Positions 1-5,811 of a DNA stretch of 5,863 bases are shown here, one piece after another. Location: assembly GCA_030590715.1 (NCBI GenBank), contig JAUVCU010000111.1:1-5863 (forward strand), in the 5' to 3' direction. The first letter of the stretch is position 1. Each line of letters opens with the position of its first letter. The notes beneath the pieces are model-generated. The model was given only the letters and a program-made list of their open reading frames with translations. It was not told the DNA's origin and searched no databases. Position numbers and translations under genes: made by a program. Origin of the DNA: Lentisphaeria bacterium (GTDB lineage: Bacteria > Verrucomicrobiota > Lentisphaeria > Victivallales > JAUVCU01).

Positions 1-354
1 AATGGGATTTATAAAGCCTTAAAAAGCGATGGTCGCTTTTTGATGGATTACCTCAACCGCGATTTTATTGTTGATAATCTGGTTCCGGAAAACGAAGTAG
101 TTAAAGATGAATACACGACAGTGAACAAGAGGTGGATAACAGACGACGGTAAGCGTGTTGAAAAGAAAACTGTTGTTATCATGAAGGATGGGGAGGAACA
201 TATCTTTGAAGAATCTGTTCGTATGTTTTCAGATAACGAAATGAAATTGATGTTTGAAGCCGCTGGTTTTAAAAATGTATCTATTTATGGAACCTTGGAA
301 GGAGATTCTTTATCTACAGGATGTTCCCGAATGATTATTACAGCTCAGAAGTAA
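1..354 (+). CDS. Class I SAM-dependent methyltransferase, C-terminal part (5' truncated by window edge)
   Basis: The frame is open from base 1, so the true start lies left of the window; the ATG at 43-45 is internal. The visible 117 residues begin around NGIYKALKSDGRFLMDYLN, which matches the strand 4/helix region of Rossmann-type methyltransferases, where a Leu-x-x-Gly-Gly-like turn leads into a hydrophobic strand. The end has the usual C-terminal pattern: an E-S-V-R-M-F-S segment, a helix (NEMKLMFEAAGF), a strand, an S-R-M-I-I-T-A strand and a final Lys. The glycine-rich SAM-binding motif I would lie upstream and is not visible. These enzymes transfer a methyl group from S-adenosylmethionine; the substrate cannot be told from this fragment. 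The protein looks soluble and cytoplasmic. It is followed by 172 bp before dapF, so co-transcription is possible but not shown. Confidence 0.8.
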   Translation, partial: NGIYKALKSDGRFLMDYLNRDFIVDNLVPENEVVKDEYTTVNKRWITDDGKRVEKKTVVIMKDGEEHIFEESVRMFSDNEMKLMFEAAGFKNVSIYGTLEGDSLSTGCSRMIITAQK

Positions 355-526
355 ATTGTCATGAAGTTAAAAATGTGATGAAAACATTTCGTGTTATTCA
401 CTCGTGTATACCATATTTATTTCTTGTGTGCAATCTTTTGTCGGTGGGCTCTCCTCGGGTTTATTTTTTATTTTATAGACCTATATTCATCGTATCATTA
501 ATAATAAGCAAAAGCTGGAGATAAAA
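355..526. other. Intergenic region between methyltransferase and dapF
   Basis: This 172-bp gap contains no convincing gene. Bases 442-459 are GC-rich and are followed by a T-rich run (460-474), as in a terminator. However, the GC-rich part folds only into very short pairings, so I do not call a terminator. Several AT-rich hexamers resemble a -10 box (474-479, 482-487, 493-498), but none has a matching -35 at normal spacing. The dapF promoter probably lies here but cannot be fixed by eye. Confidence 0.5.
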
Positions 527-1372
527 ATGGCTGAAGTAAAATTCACTAAAATGCATGGTCTTGGTAATGACTACATTTACTTTGACTGTATCGATAATAA
601 AAATTTGATTTCTAACCCTTCTGAGACTGCAAAGAAACTTGCAGATAGACATTTTGGAATCGGTGGAGACGGGATTGTTCTGATTCTAAAACATCCTGAA
701 GCTGACTTTCAAATGCGCATGTTCAACTCTGACGGTTCAGAAGCAGAAATGTGCGGTAATGCTATTCGTTGTGTTGGTAAATACGTTTACGATAATGGAC
801 ACACGGATAAAGATGTGATTAAGGTTTTCACAGGGGCTGGTATTCTTGAGCTTGTTTTCACTGTCGAAAACGGCAAAGTAGAGCAGGTTCGTGTTGACAT
901 GGGGGAGCCTATTTTAAACGGTCTCCAGATTCCTACGACAATCGATAAGGAACAAGTGGTTCTTGAACCGATAACTGCTTCAGCGACTGACTATGAAATG
1001 ACGTGTGTTTCTATGGGAAATCCACACGCAGTTATTTTTGTTGATGAAATCACCGATGAACAAGTTTTTGTACACGGAAAAGAGCTGGAAGTTGCTTCAG
1101 TTTTCCCTAACCGTATTAACGTAGAGTTCTGTAAAGTTAATTCGAAAACTGATGTTGATATGCGTGTTTGGGAACGTGGGGCAGGGGAGACAATGGCCTG
1201 TGGTACTGGAGCTTCTGCTGTTGGAGTCGCATGTATGCTTAACGGTAAGACAGACCGTAAAGTTACTGTTCATCTTCTCGGAGGTGACCTTGAGATCGAA
1301 TGGGCAGATGACAATCATGTATTTATGACTGGTCCTGCTACTAAAGCCTTTGAAGGTACTGTAGAAATCTAG
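527..1372 (+). CDS. dapF: Diaminopimelate epimerase
   Basis: DapF interconverts LL- and meso-diaminopimelate in the cytoplasm, the step before lysine formation and the source of the meso-DAP peptidoglycan cross-linker. At 281 residues it has the normal family length and both pseudo-symmetric halves. The N-terminus has K-M-H-G-L-G-N-D-Y (8-16). The first catalytic cysteine is Cys76 in MCGNAIRC, preceded by FNSDGSEAE. The second is Cys225 in ACGTGASA, preceded by ERGAGETM. The SMGNPHAV segment (162-169) and PNRINVEF (194-201) are also conserved substrate-pocket elements. No key residue is missing. The ATG at 527 has GGAG at 517-520 with a 6-nt spacer. A strong terminator lies 27 bp past the stop, and the next gene converges, so dapF is last in its transcript. 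PLP-independent epimerase chemistry uses the two cysteines as acid and base; this is known for the family. Confidence 0.97.
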   Translation: MAEVKFTKMHGLGNDYIYFDCIDNKNLISNPSETAKKLADRHFGIGGDGIVLILKHPEADFQMRMFNSDGSEAEMCGNAIRCVGKYVYDNGHTDKDVIKVFTGAGILELVFTVENGKVEQVRVDMGEPILNGLQIPTTIDKEQVVLEPITASATDYEMTCVSMGNPHAVIFVDEITDEQVFVHGKELEVASVFPNRINVEFCKVNSKTDVDMRVWERGAGETMACGTGASAVGVACMLNGKTDRKVTVHLLGGDLEIEWADDNHVFMTGPATKAFEGTVEI

Positions 1373-1384
1373 TTCCAAACTAGA
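1368..1384. repeat. Short inverted repeat over the dapF stop codon
   Basis: A perfect 7-bp inverted repeat, TCTAGTT-CCA-AACTAGA, overlaps the dapF TAG stop (1370-1372). Read on the minus strand it is followed by TTTC, so it could act as a weak terminator for the converging HAD gene. It could equally be chance. The stem is short and AT-rich. Confidence 0.35.
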
Positions 1385-1398
1385 ATTTAGTTTGTTCG

Positions 1399-1430
1399 AA
1401 TAGCCCTGACATCGGTTAGGGCTATTTTTT
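1399..1430 (+). terminator. Intrinsic terminator of dapF
   Basis: A 12-bp stem (AATAGCCCTGAC at 1399-1410 with GTTAGGGCTATT at 1415-1426, one G-U pair) closes an ATCG tetraloop and runs into six T residues (1425-1430). This is a textbook plus-strand rho-independent terminator. On the minus strand the hairpin is followed by CGAAC rather than a T run, so it is unlikely to end the converging HAD transcript efficiently. Confidence 0.92.
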
Positions 1431-1434
1431 GCCC

Positions 1435-2064
1435 TTAAAAGATTTCTTTGAAATCAGAAATATTATCAATTATTAAATCAGGATCGACTTTAGAAAGTAA
1501 TTCTCTGCTTTGGAAGCCCCATGTTACCGCAATGGATTTTGTTCCGGCTTCTTTGGCCGCAGTTATGTCACTCAATGCATCTCCAACCATACAGACTTCA
1601 GCTGGCTGTAACTTATTTATTTTACATAGTTCCTGAAGCTTTTCAGCCTTTGACCCCTCATGGTCTCCACCGTAGATAGAGGTGAAGTAGCTTGATAACT
1701 CTTCTCTACTGAATGTTTGCTCAATTGCGTGGCTTATTGTATTTGAGATAACAGCAAGTTTATATTCCTTGGCAAGAGTGTGGAAAACTTCTTTTATTCC
1801 GTTAAACATATTTACCATATGCGTCGTTTTAATCAGCTCCTCTGCAGTTTTCATCTCTAGATGAGAAACCATATGAGATGGGACCCCGAGGTCAAGACCG
1901 AGTTGTCCAAAGGTCATTCTCTGTAAGTTCTTTATATCATCGGGAGTTGAAAGCTTATTATGCCCAAGATCTGATAATACTTTGTTAACCGTTTCTAGAT
2001 TGTGGTCAAATGAATCGGCAATGACTCCGTCGTAGTCAAATGCGATAAGCTTTACATTCTTCAT
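1435..2064 (-). CDS. HAD-superfamily hydrolase, phosphoglycolate-phosphatase-like
   Basis: This 209-residue cytoplasmic protein carries all four HAD motifs. Motif I is FDYDGVIADS, with Asp10 as the expected phospho-aspartyl nucleophile and Asp12 as acid/base. Motif II is VISNT (Ser107). Motif III is a lysine in EGSKAEK (Lys139). Motif IV is MVGDALSDITAAKEAG (Asp162 and Asp166), which helps bind Mg2+. Residues 15-85 form the helical cap of the subfamily-I type seen in Gph and beta-phosphoglucomutase relatives. Motif I has Val13 where DxDGT usually has Thr; this variant occurs in many HAD proteins. The substrate cannot be inferred, because this family covers phosphoglycolate, sugar phosphates and nucleotides. 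I place the start at the ATG at 2064, with a weak AGAAG at 2075-2071. A longer frame reaches a GTG at 2109, but that codon sits inside the ffh terminator stem. The gene follows ffh on the same strand; no convincing promoter of its own is seen. Confidence 0.9.
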   Translation of the reverse strand: MKNVKLIAFDYDGVIADSFDHNLETVNKVLSDLGHNKLSTPDDIKNLQRMTFGQLGLDLGVPSHMVSHLEMKTAEELIKTTHMVNMFNGIKEVFHTLAKEYKLAVISNTISHAIEQTFSREELSSYFTSIYGGDHEGSKAEKLQELCKINKLQPAEVCMVGDALSDITAAKEAGTKSIAVTWGFQSRELLSKVDPDLIIDNISDFKEIF

Positions 2065-2102
2065 GATATACTTCTGTTTCCCTAAAGTTATGTCTATAAA
2101 AT

Positions 2103-2136
2103 AAAACACCGATATTAGAGTTAATATCGGTGTTTT
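2103..2136 (-). terminator. Intrinsic terminator of ffh
   Basis: A perfect 15-bp inverted repeat (2103-2117 with 2122-2136) closes a 4-nt loop. Read on the minus strand the stem ends in TTTT and continues ATTTTAT, a strong U-rich tail. It begins 19 bp after the ffh stop. On the plus strand the stem ends in TTTT then GAATC, so it could also stop antisense transcription into ffh, though less well. It separates ffh from the HAD gene and rules out the longer GTG start of the latter. Confidence 0.93.
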
Positions 2137-2155
2137 GAATCAGTTCCAGAGGTGC

Positions 2156-3661
2156 TTAGCGCTTTTTCTTCTTTTTCTTTTTCTTAGAAGGGGTCATATT
2201 GCTTCCACTTTTCATTTTAGGAAGTCCGCCGAGCATGCTGCCCATACCACCCATTCCTGGAGCACCGCCCATTCCGGCCGGCATTCCGCCACCCATTCCA
2301 CCTAAACCTCCAAGCATACTTCCAATGTCTTTAAGCCCACCAAGACCTCCGCCTCCGCCGCCACCGAACATTTTGCCGAATACACCCATTTTCTTCATCA
2401 TCTTTTTCATCATGCCGAATTGTTTGATTAGGCCCGAAACTTGTTCTACCGAAGTTCCGCTACCATTTGCAATGCGTTTGCGTCGTTGCATGTTGATAAG
2501 CTTTTCATCTTCACGTTCCGCTTTTGTCATAGAGCAGATCATTGCTTCCATGTGTACAAACTGCTTGCTGTTTTCATCAACAAGTTTTGCCATGTCCTTT
2601 CCGCCGGGAAGCATTTTCATGATTGCTCCCATACCACCCATCTTTCTCATTTGGCGAAGTTGATTCAGGAAGTCTCCAAAGTCAAACTGGCTTTTCTTAA
2701 GTTTTTCCTGAAGCCTTAAAGCTTCCTCTTCGTCGATCTGTTCTGCTGCTTTTTCTACAAGGGAAACAACATCACCCATTCCAAGGATTCTTGAAGCAAG
2801 GCGGTCAGGGTAGAACATCTCAAGGTCTTCAATCTTTTCTCCTACACCAACAAATTTAATCGGGCATCCTGTTACCTTTCTGATAGAAAGTGCTGCTCCA
2901 CCACGAGCATCTCCATCAAGCTTTGTCAGGATCACACCAGTAATAGCAAGTGCATCGTGGAAATGGCTAGCGACAGATACAGCTTCTTGACCAAGTGCTG
3001 AGTCAGCTACAAGTAGAAGTTCGTCTGGGTTGACCATTGCTTTTAGGTGTACAAGTTCTTGGACCAGTACCGTATCGACCTGCAGGCGACCCGCAGTATC
3101 GAAGATAACAGTGTCGTATTGCTCTGCATACGCTCGTGACATAGCTTCTTGAGCAATCGCGATTAAATTTGTATTTGTTTTGTTTGAGTAAACCTGTACG
3201 TCAAGTTGCTTTCCTAGGAACTCTAGCTGATCAATCGCTGCTGGGCGGTGAAGGTCTGCTGCAACAAGAAGTACTTTTCTTCCGTCTTTTTTCAGTTTTG
3301 CTGCAAGTTTACCTGTCGTTGTTGTCTTACCACTACCGTGAAGACCTACCATCATGATTACAGATGGTGTGCTGGTAAGTGTAAGTGGAGACTCGCTCTC
3401 ACCCATAAGCTCAACGAGACGGTCATTTACAATTTTTATTAATTGTTGACCAGGACTTACGCTTTTTAGTACCTCTGCTCCCAGGCAGTCATCTTTTACT
3501 GATGCTACGAATTCTTTTACAATTTCAATGTTTACATCAGCTTCCAATAGAGCAAGGCGTATGTCGCGCAACGCTTCTTGAATATTGGACTCTGATAGTT
3601 TCGCTTGGCCTCTAAGTTTTTTGAATGAGACCTGCAGTTTATCCGATAGTGTACTGAACAT
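2156..3661 (-). CDS. ffh: Signal recognition particle GTPase Ffh (SRP54 homologue)
   Basis: Ffh binds signal sequences of nascent membrane proteins with the SRP RNA and delivers ribosomes to FtsY by paired GTP hydrolysis. This copy has 501 residues against about 450 in E. coli. The N domain (1-90) carries ALLEADVN (37-44). The G domain has G1 GLHGSGKTTT (106-115), DLHRPAA (136-142), DTAGR (188-192), TKLDG (246-250) and GVGEK (272-276). The M domain starts near 325 with FDFGDFLNQLRQMRKMGG, and its RNA-binding helix-turn-helix is RRKRIANGSGT (393-403). Methionines are abundant, as expected for the signal-sequence groove. Oddities: His107 replaces the usual Gln in G1; DSALGQ (220-225) replaces the common DAMTGQ; Gln392 precedes the RRKR where Ser is usual. 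A Gly/Met-rich tail (about 433-480) ends in eight Lys and an Arg. The start has AAGGA at 3672-3668 with a 6-nt spacer. A TATAAT lies about 25 bp upstream. Confidence 0.97.
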   Translation of the reverse strand: MFSTLSDKLQVSFKKLRGQAKLSESNIQEALRDIRLALLEADVNIEIVKEFVASVKDDCLGAEVLKSVSPGQQLIKIVNDRLVELMGESESPLTLTSTPSVIMMVGLHGSGKTTTTGKLAAKLKKDGRKVLLVAADLHRPAAIDQLEFLGKQLDVQVYSNKTNTNLIAIAQEAMSRAYAEQYDTVIFDTAGRLQVDTVLVQELVHLKAMVNPDELLLVADSALGQEAVSVASHFHDALAITGVILTKLDGDARGGAALSIRKVTGCPIKFVGVGEKIEDLEMFYPDRLASRILGMGDVVSLVEKAAEQIDEEEALRLQEKLKKSQFDFGDFLNQLRQMRKMGGMGAIMKMLPGGKDMAKLVDENSKQFVHMEAMICSMTKAEREDEKLINMQRRKRIANGSGTSVEQVSGLIKQFGMMKKMMKKMGVFGKMFGGGGGGGLGGLKDIGSMLGGLGGMGGGMPAGMGGAPGMGGMGSMLGGLPKMKSGSNMTPSKKKKKKKKR

Positions 3662-3685
3662 ATTCTTTCCTTATATATATCAACT

Positions 3686-3691
3686 ATTATA
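3686..3691 (-). promoter_or_regulatory. ffh promoter -10 box
   Basis: The minus strand reads TATAAT here, a perfect sigma70 -10, placing transcription start near 3679, about 18 nt before the ffh ATG. No -35 match is seen at 16-18 bp spacing: that position reads GCGCAC within a GC-rich stretch (3694-3714). The promoter may be weak or rely on an activator. Confidence 0.5.
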
Positions 3692-3739
3692 AACGCGCTT
3701 GGAGCGTAGTGCGCATATTTTGCTTTTCCTAAGATTTTT

Positions 3740-3763
3740 GTAGTTATAAGGTTTTACAACTAC
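3740..3763. repeat. Imperfect dyad overlapping the ilvD -35 (candidate operator)
   Basis: GTAGTT (3740-3745) pairs with AACTAC (3758-3763). After one mismatch, TAA (3747-3749) pairs with TTA (3754-3756) around a GGTT centre. The dyad covers the -35 hexamer of the proposed ilvD promoter, the usual place for a repressor or class II activator site. No known regulator consensus was recognised. Confidence 0.45.
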
Positions 3764-3780
3764 TTCACTTACGGTATACT
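3753..3780 (+). promoter_or_regulatory. ilvD: ilvD promoter (sigma70-type)
   Basis: The -35 TTTACA (3753-3758) and the -10 TATACT (3775-3780) each match consensus at 5 of 6 positions and are separated by 16 bp. Transcription would begin near 3787, giving a leader of about 57 nt. A second, poorer candidate exists downstream: TTGAGT (3791-3796) and TATACA (3815-3820), 18 bp apart. Confidence 0.6.
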
Positions 3781-3783
3781 TAC

Positions 3784-3795
3784 CTCAAATTTGAG
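3784..3795. repeat. Perfect 12-bp palindrome at the expected ilvD start site
   Basis: CTCAAATTTGAG is fully palindromic and sits on the predicted transcription start of the ilvD promoter. It also overlaps the -35 of the weaker second promoter. Its position fits a repressor operator. Its arms are unlike those of the upstream dyad at 3740-3763, so the two would not be sites for the same protein on sequence alone. Confidence 0.45.
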
Positions 3796-3843
3796 TCAAA
3801 AGTACCAACGTTTTTATACAAAGCAACTCGTAAAGGAGCTAAA

Positions 3844-5511
3844 ATGCGTAGTGATATAATAAAAAAAGGTAATGAGCGTGCCCCGCACCGTTCATTAATG
3901 CGTGCCACTGGTCTAAAGGATGGCGATTTTAAGAAGCCGTTTATCGGAATAGCAAATTCATATACTAATATTGTGCCTGGTCACTGTCACTTGGATGAAG
4001 TTGGAGAGCTGATCTGCGAAGAAGTTCGTAAGGCTGGTGGAGTTCCGTTTATCTTCAATACAATGGCTATTTGTGATGGTATTGCAATGGGGCATGGAGG
4101 AATGAAGTTTTCTCTTCCAAGCCGTGAGCTTATTGCAGATACAGTTGAGTCGATGATGAGCGCTCACCCAATGGATGCTCTTATCTGTATTCCTAATTGT
4201 GACAAAATCGTTCCAGGAATGCTGATGGCGGCAATGCGTTTGGATATGCCTACTATCTTCTGCTCTGGAGGTCCAATGAAAGCTGGTAGCCGTAATGAGT
4301 CCGCATGTGACCTTGTTACTGTTTTCGAAGAGGTTGCTGCTGTTGAGGCTGGAACTGCTACAGAAAAGGATCTTGATGAAGTTGAAAAACTAAGTTGTCC
4401 TACGTGTGGGTCATGCTCTGGGATGTTTACAGCAAACAGTATGAATTGTTTGTGTGAAGCTCTTGGTCTTGCTCTGCCTGGTAACGGAACGATTCTTGCT
4501 ACTTCAACAACTCGTATCAGGCTTTGGAAAAGGGCTGCTCGACGTGCTGTTGAAATGGCGAAAGCTGGAGCTCCAACAGCGCTTGAAGTTGTAAATGAAA
4601 AATCATTCCACAATGCACTGGCATTGGATATGGCTATGGGTGGAAGTACGAATACTATTCTTCATACGCTGGCTATTGCTAATGAAGCTGGAATTGACTT
4701 GGATCTTAAGAAGATTGATGCAATAAGCAAAGCTACTCCAAACTTATGTAAACTATCTCCTTCTAGCCACTGGCATATTGAAGACTGTCAGGAGTCTGGT
4801 GGAATTAGTACCATTATTAAAGAACTGGGCCGCGTTGAAGGCGCAATCAATGATGATGTTATTACTGTTACTGGAAGTAGCTTGTTGGAAAATGTTGCTG
4901 GTTACCCAGATCCTGATAATAAGGTTATCTTCACTAAAGAGAAGGCATACAGCCAGGAAGGTGGCCTTGCTATTCTATTTGGTAACCTGGCAGAGCGCGG
5001 ATCTGTTGTGAAAACTGCTGGTGTTGCAAAACCTATGCATGTTCATACTGGTCCTGCAGTTATCTTCGAAAGTCAGGACGAGGCTTGTATTGGCATTCTT
5101 GCCGGTCAGGTGAAAGCTGGTGATGTTGTTGTTATCCGCTACGAAGGGCCGCAGGGTGGACCAGGTATGCAGGAGATGCTTGCTCCTACTAGTTATATAA
5201 TGGGACAAGGGCTTGGTGAAAGTGTGGCTTTGATTACTGATGGACGATTTAGTGGTGGAACTCATGGTGCATGTATTGGTCATATTAGTCCGGAAGCTGC
5301 TGAAGGTGGAATTATTGGTCTTGTTGAGGCTGGAGATATGATTCATATTGATATCGCTGCACGTAAGCTTGAGCTTCAAGTTTCGGATGAGGTTCTTGCG
5401 GAACGTCGTAAAAACTGGGTTCCTCCAACACCGAAGGTTACTAAAGGGTGGTTAGGGCGCTATGCTAAGATGGCTACAAGCGCCGATACAGGTGGTGTCT
5501 TGAAAGCGTAA
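3844..5511 (+). CDS. ilvD: Dihydroxy-acid dehydratase
   Basis: IlvD dehydrates 2,3-dihydroxy-isovalerate and 2,3-dihydroxy-3-methylvalerate to the 2-keto acids that lead to valine, leucine, isoleucine and pantothenate. It is a cytoplasmic iron-sulphur and Mg2+ enzyme. The 555 residues match the shorter IlvD class (E. coli is about 616). Visible motifs are ICIPNCDKIVPGM (114-126), with Cys119 a cluster ligand and Lys121 the residue that is carbamylated in structurally studied relatives; CPTCGSCSGMFTANSMNCL (185-203), with Cys191 at the other expected ligand position; EGPQGGPGMQEM (434-445); and DGRFSGGTHGACIGHISPEA (466-485), with Ser470 at the catalytic-base position. Cys48 in NIVPGHCHL lies close to where [2Fe-2S]-type enzymes place their third ligand. 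The ATG follows AAAGGAG (3832-3838) by 5 nt. The gene stands alone, with no ilvBHC neighbours here, and ends at a strong terminator. Confidence 0.97.
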   Translation: MRSDIIKKGNERAPHRSLMRATGLKDGDFKKPFIGIANSYTNIVPGHCHLDEVGELICEEVRKAGGVPFIFNTMAICDGIAMGHGGMKFSLPSRELIADTVESMMSAHPMDALICIPNCDKIVPGMLMAAMRLDMPTIFCSGGPMKAGSRNESACDLVTVFEEVAAVEAGTATEKDLDEVEKLSCPTCGSCSGMFTANSMNCLCEALGLALPGNGTILATSTTRIRLWKRAARRAVEMAKAGAPTALEVVNEKSFHNALALDMAMGGSTNTILHTLAIANEAGIDLDLKKIDAISKATPNLCKLSPSSHWHIEDCQESGGISTIIKELGRVEGAINDDVITVTGSSLLENVAGYPDPDNKVIFTKEKAYSQEGGLAILFGNLAERGSVVKTAGVAKPMHVHTGPAVIFESQDEACIGILAGQVKAGDVVVIRYEGPQGGPGMQEMLAPTSYIMGQGLGESVALITDGRFSGGTHGACIGHISPEAAEGGIIGLVEAGDMIHIDIAARKLELQVSDEVLAERRKNWVPPTPKVTKGWLGRYAKMATSADTGGVLKA

Positions 5512-5530
5512 TCACTTTTTAGATAAGTTT

Positions 5531-5568
5531 AAAGCCCTGTTCAATGTAAAATTGAACAGGGCTTTTTT
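5531..5568. terminator. Intrinsic terminator shared by ilvD and the converging lipoprotein gene
   Basis: A 15-bp perfect stem (5531-5545 with 5551-5565) closes a GTAAA loop. On the plus strand it is followed by six T (5563-5568) and more AT-rich sequence, giving a strong ilvD terminator 19 bp past the stop. On the minus strand the stem ends in TTTAAACTT, so it can plausibly also end the lipoprotein transcript. Confidence 0.92.
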
Positions 5569-5596
5569 ATTTTAATTATAAGAAGGGTTGTTTACC

Positions 5597-5785
5597 TTAT
5601 AAGGGAACTTTATCAACGGCCTCGGCTGCTTCGTCAATTGCGTCGTGTATCGTATTTCCGGCAATAGGTATGATTGATATTACGGCTCCGGTAGCACGCA
5701 TTGGCACGGATATTACTTTAGTTAAAAAGCATCCACTCGTGAGAAGCATTATTAGAAGTGAGGTTGTTGATGTGATGATTTTCAT
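5597..5785 (-). CDS. Small lipoprotein of unknown function
   Basis: The predicted product has 62 residues. Its N-terminus is a lipoprotein signal peptide: Lys2, a hydrophobic stretch (about 8-16) and the lipobox-like LLTSGC with Cys19 as the lipidated residue. The -3 position is Thr rather than the preferred Leu. Phe at +2 is not an inner-membrane retention signal, so outer-membrane placement is likely in a Gram-negative cell. The mature 44 residues have a hydrophobic segment with two prolines and glycines (VPMRATGAVISIIPIAGN), then an acidic amphipathic helix (DAIDEAAEAVDKV). This layout resembles small lipoproteins annotated only as uncharacterised families; I cannot name the family securely. 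A longer frame starts at 5848, but the ATG at 5785 is preferred: it has AGGAA at 5795-5791 with a 5-nt spacer and puts the signal peptide at the N-terminus. No function can be inferred, and its neighbours give no hint. Confidence 0.75.
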   Translation of the reverse strand: MKIITSTTSLLIMLLTSGCFLTKVISVPMRATGAVISIIPIAGNTIHDAIDEAAEAVDKVPL

Positions 5786-5790
5786 TGTTA

Positions 5791-5795
5791 TTCCT
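5791..5795 (-). promoter_or_regulatory. Ribosome-binding site deciding the lipoprotein start
   Basis: The minus strand reads AGGAA followed by TAACA and ATG. This is the only good Shine-Dalgarno sequence near this frame, and it selects the start at 5785 over the upstream in-frame ATG codons at 5848 and 5812. Confidence 0.75.
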
Positions 5796-5811
5796 ATTGT
5801 TTTATTAATCA

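Larger units (their letters stand above)
3662..3843. promoter_or_regulatory. Divergent ffh/ilvD intergenic control region
   Basis: This 182-bp region carries the promoters of two divergent genes. The ffh side (3662-3715) has a consensus -10 and a GC-rich segment. The ilvD side (3740-3843) has a near-consensus promoter, two dyads and a strong ribosome-binding site. No ATG-initiated leader peptide rich in Ile, Val or Leu codons is present before ilvD, and there is no terminator/antiterminator pair, so classical branched-chain attenuation is not supported. Confidence 0.7.

Noticed and set aside
378..524. 48-residue hydrophobic frame ending just before dapF, with an extended start at 321 inside the methyltransferase gene
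   Set aside because: There is no Shine-Dalgarno before 378, the composition looks like translated AT-rich spacer, and the longer version overlaps the methyltransferase coding frame.
2199..2663. Plus-strand proline-rich frame of 154 residues
   Set aside because: It is the complement of the Gly/Met-rich tail and M domain of ffh. Gly codons on one strand read as Pro codons on the other, so the proline richness is an artefact.
3787..3843. Branched-chain amino-acid attenuator leader before ilvD
   Set aside because: No ATG-initiated leader frame with Ile/Val/Leu codons and no terminator/antiterminator hairpins occur in the short predicted leader.
4164..4613. Minus-strand frame of 149 residues inside ilvD
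   Set aside because: It lies wholly within a highly conserved ilvD region, has no recognisable motif, and its pattern is explained by the ilvD codons.
4975..5379. Minus-strand Ser/Thr/Asn-rich frame of 134 residues inside ilvD
   Set aside because: It is antisense to conserved ilvD motifs, low in complexity and without a ribosome-binding site or family signature.
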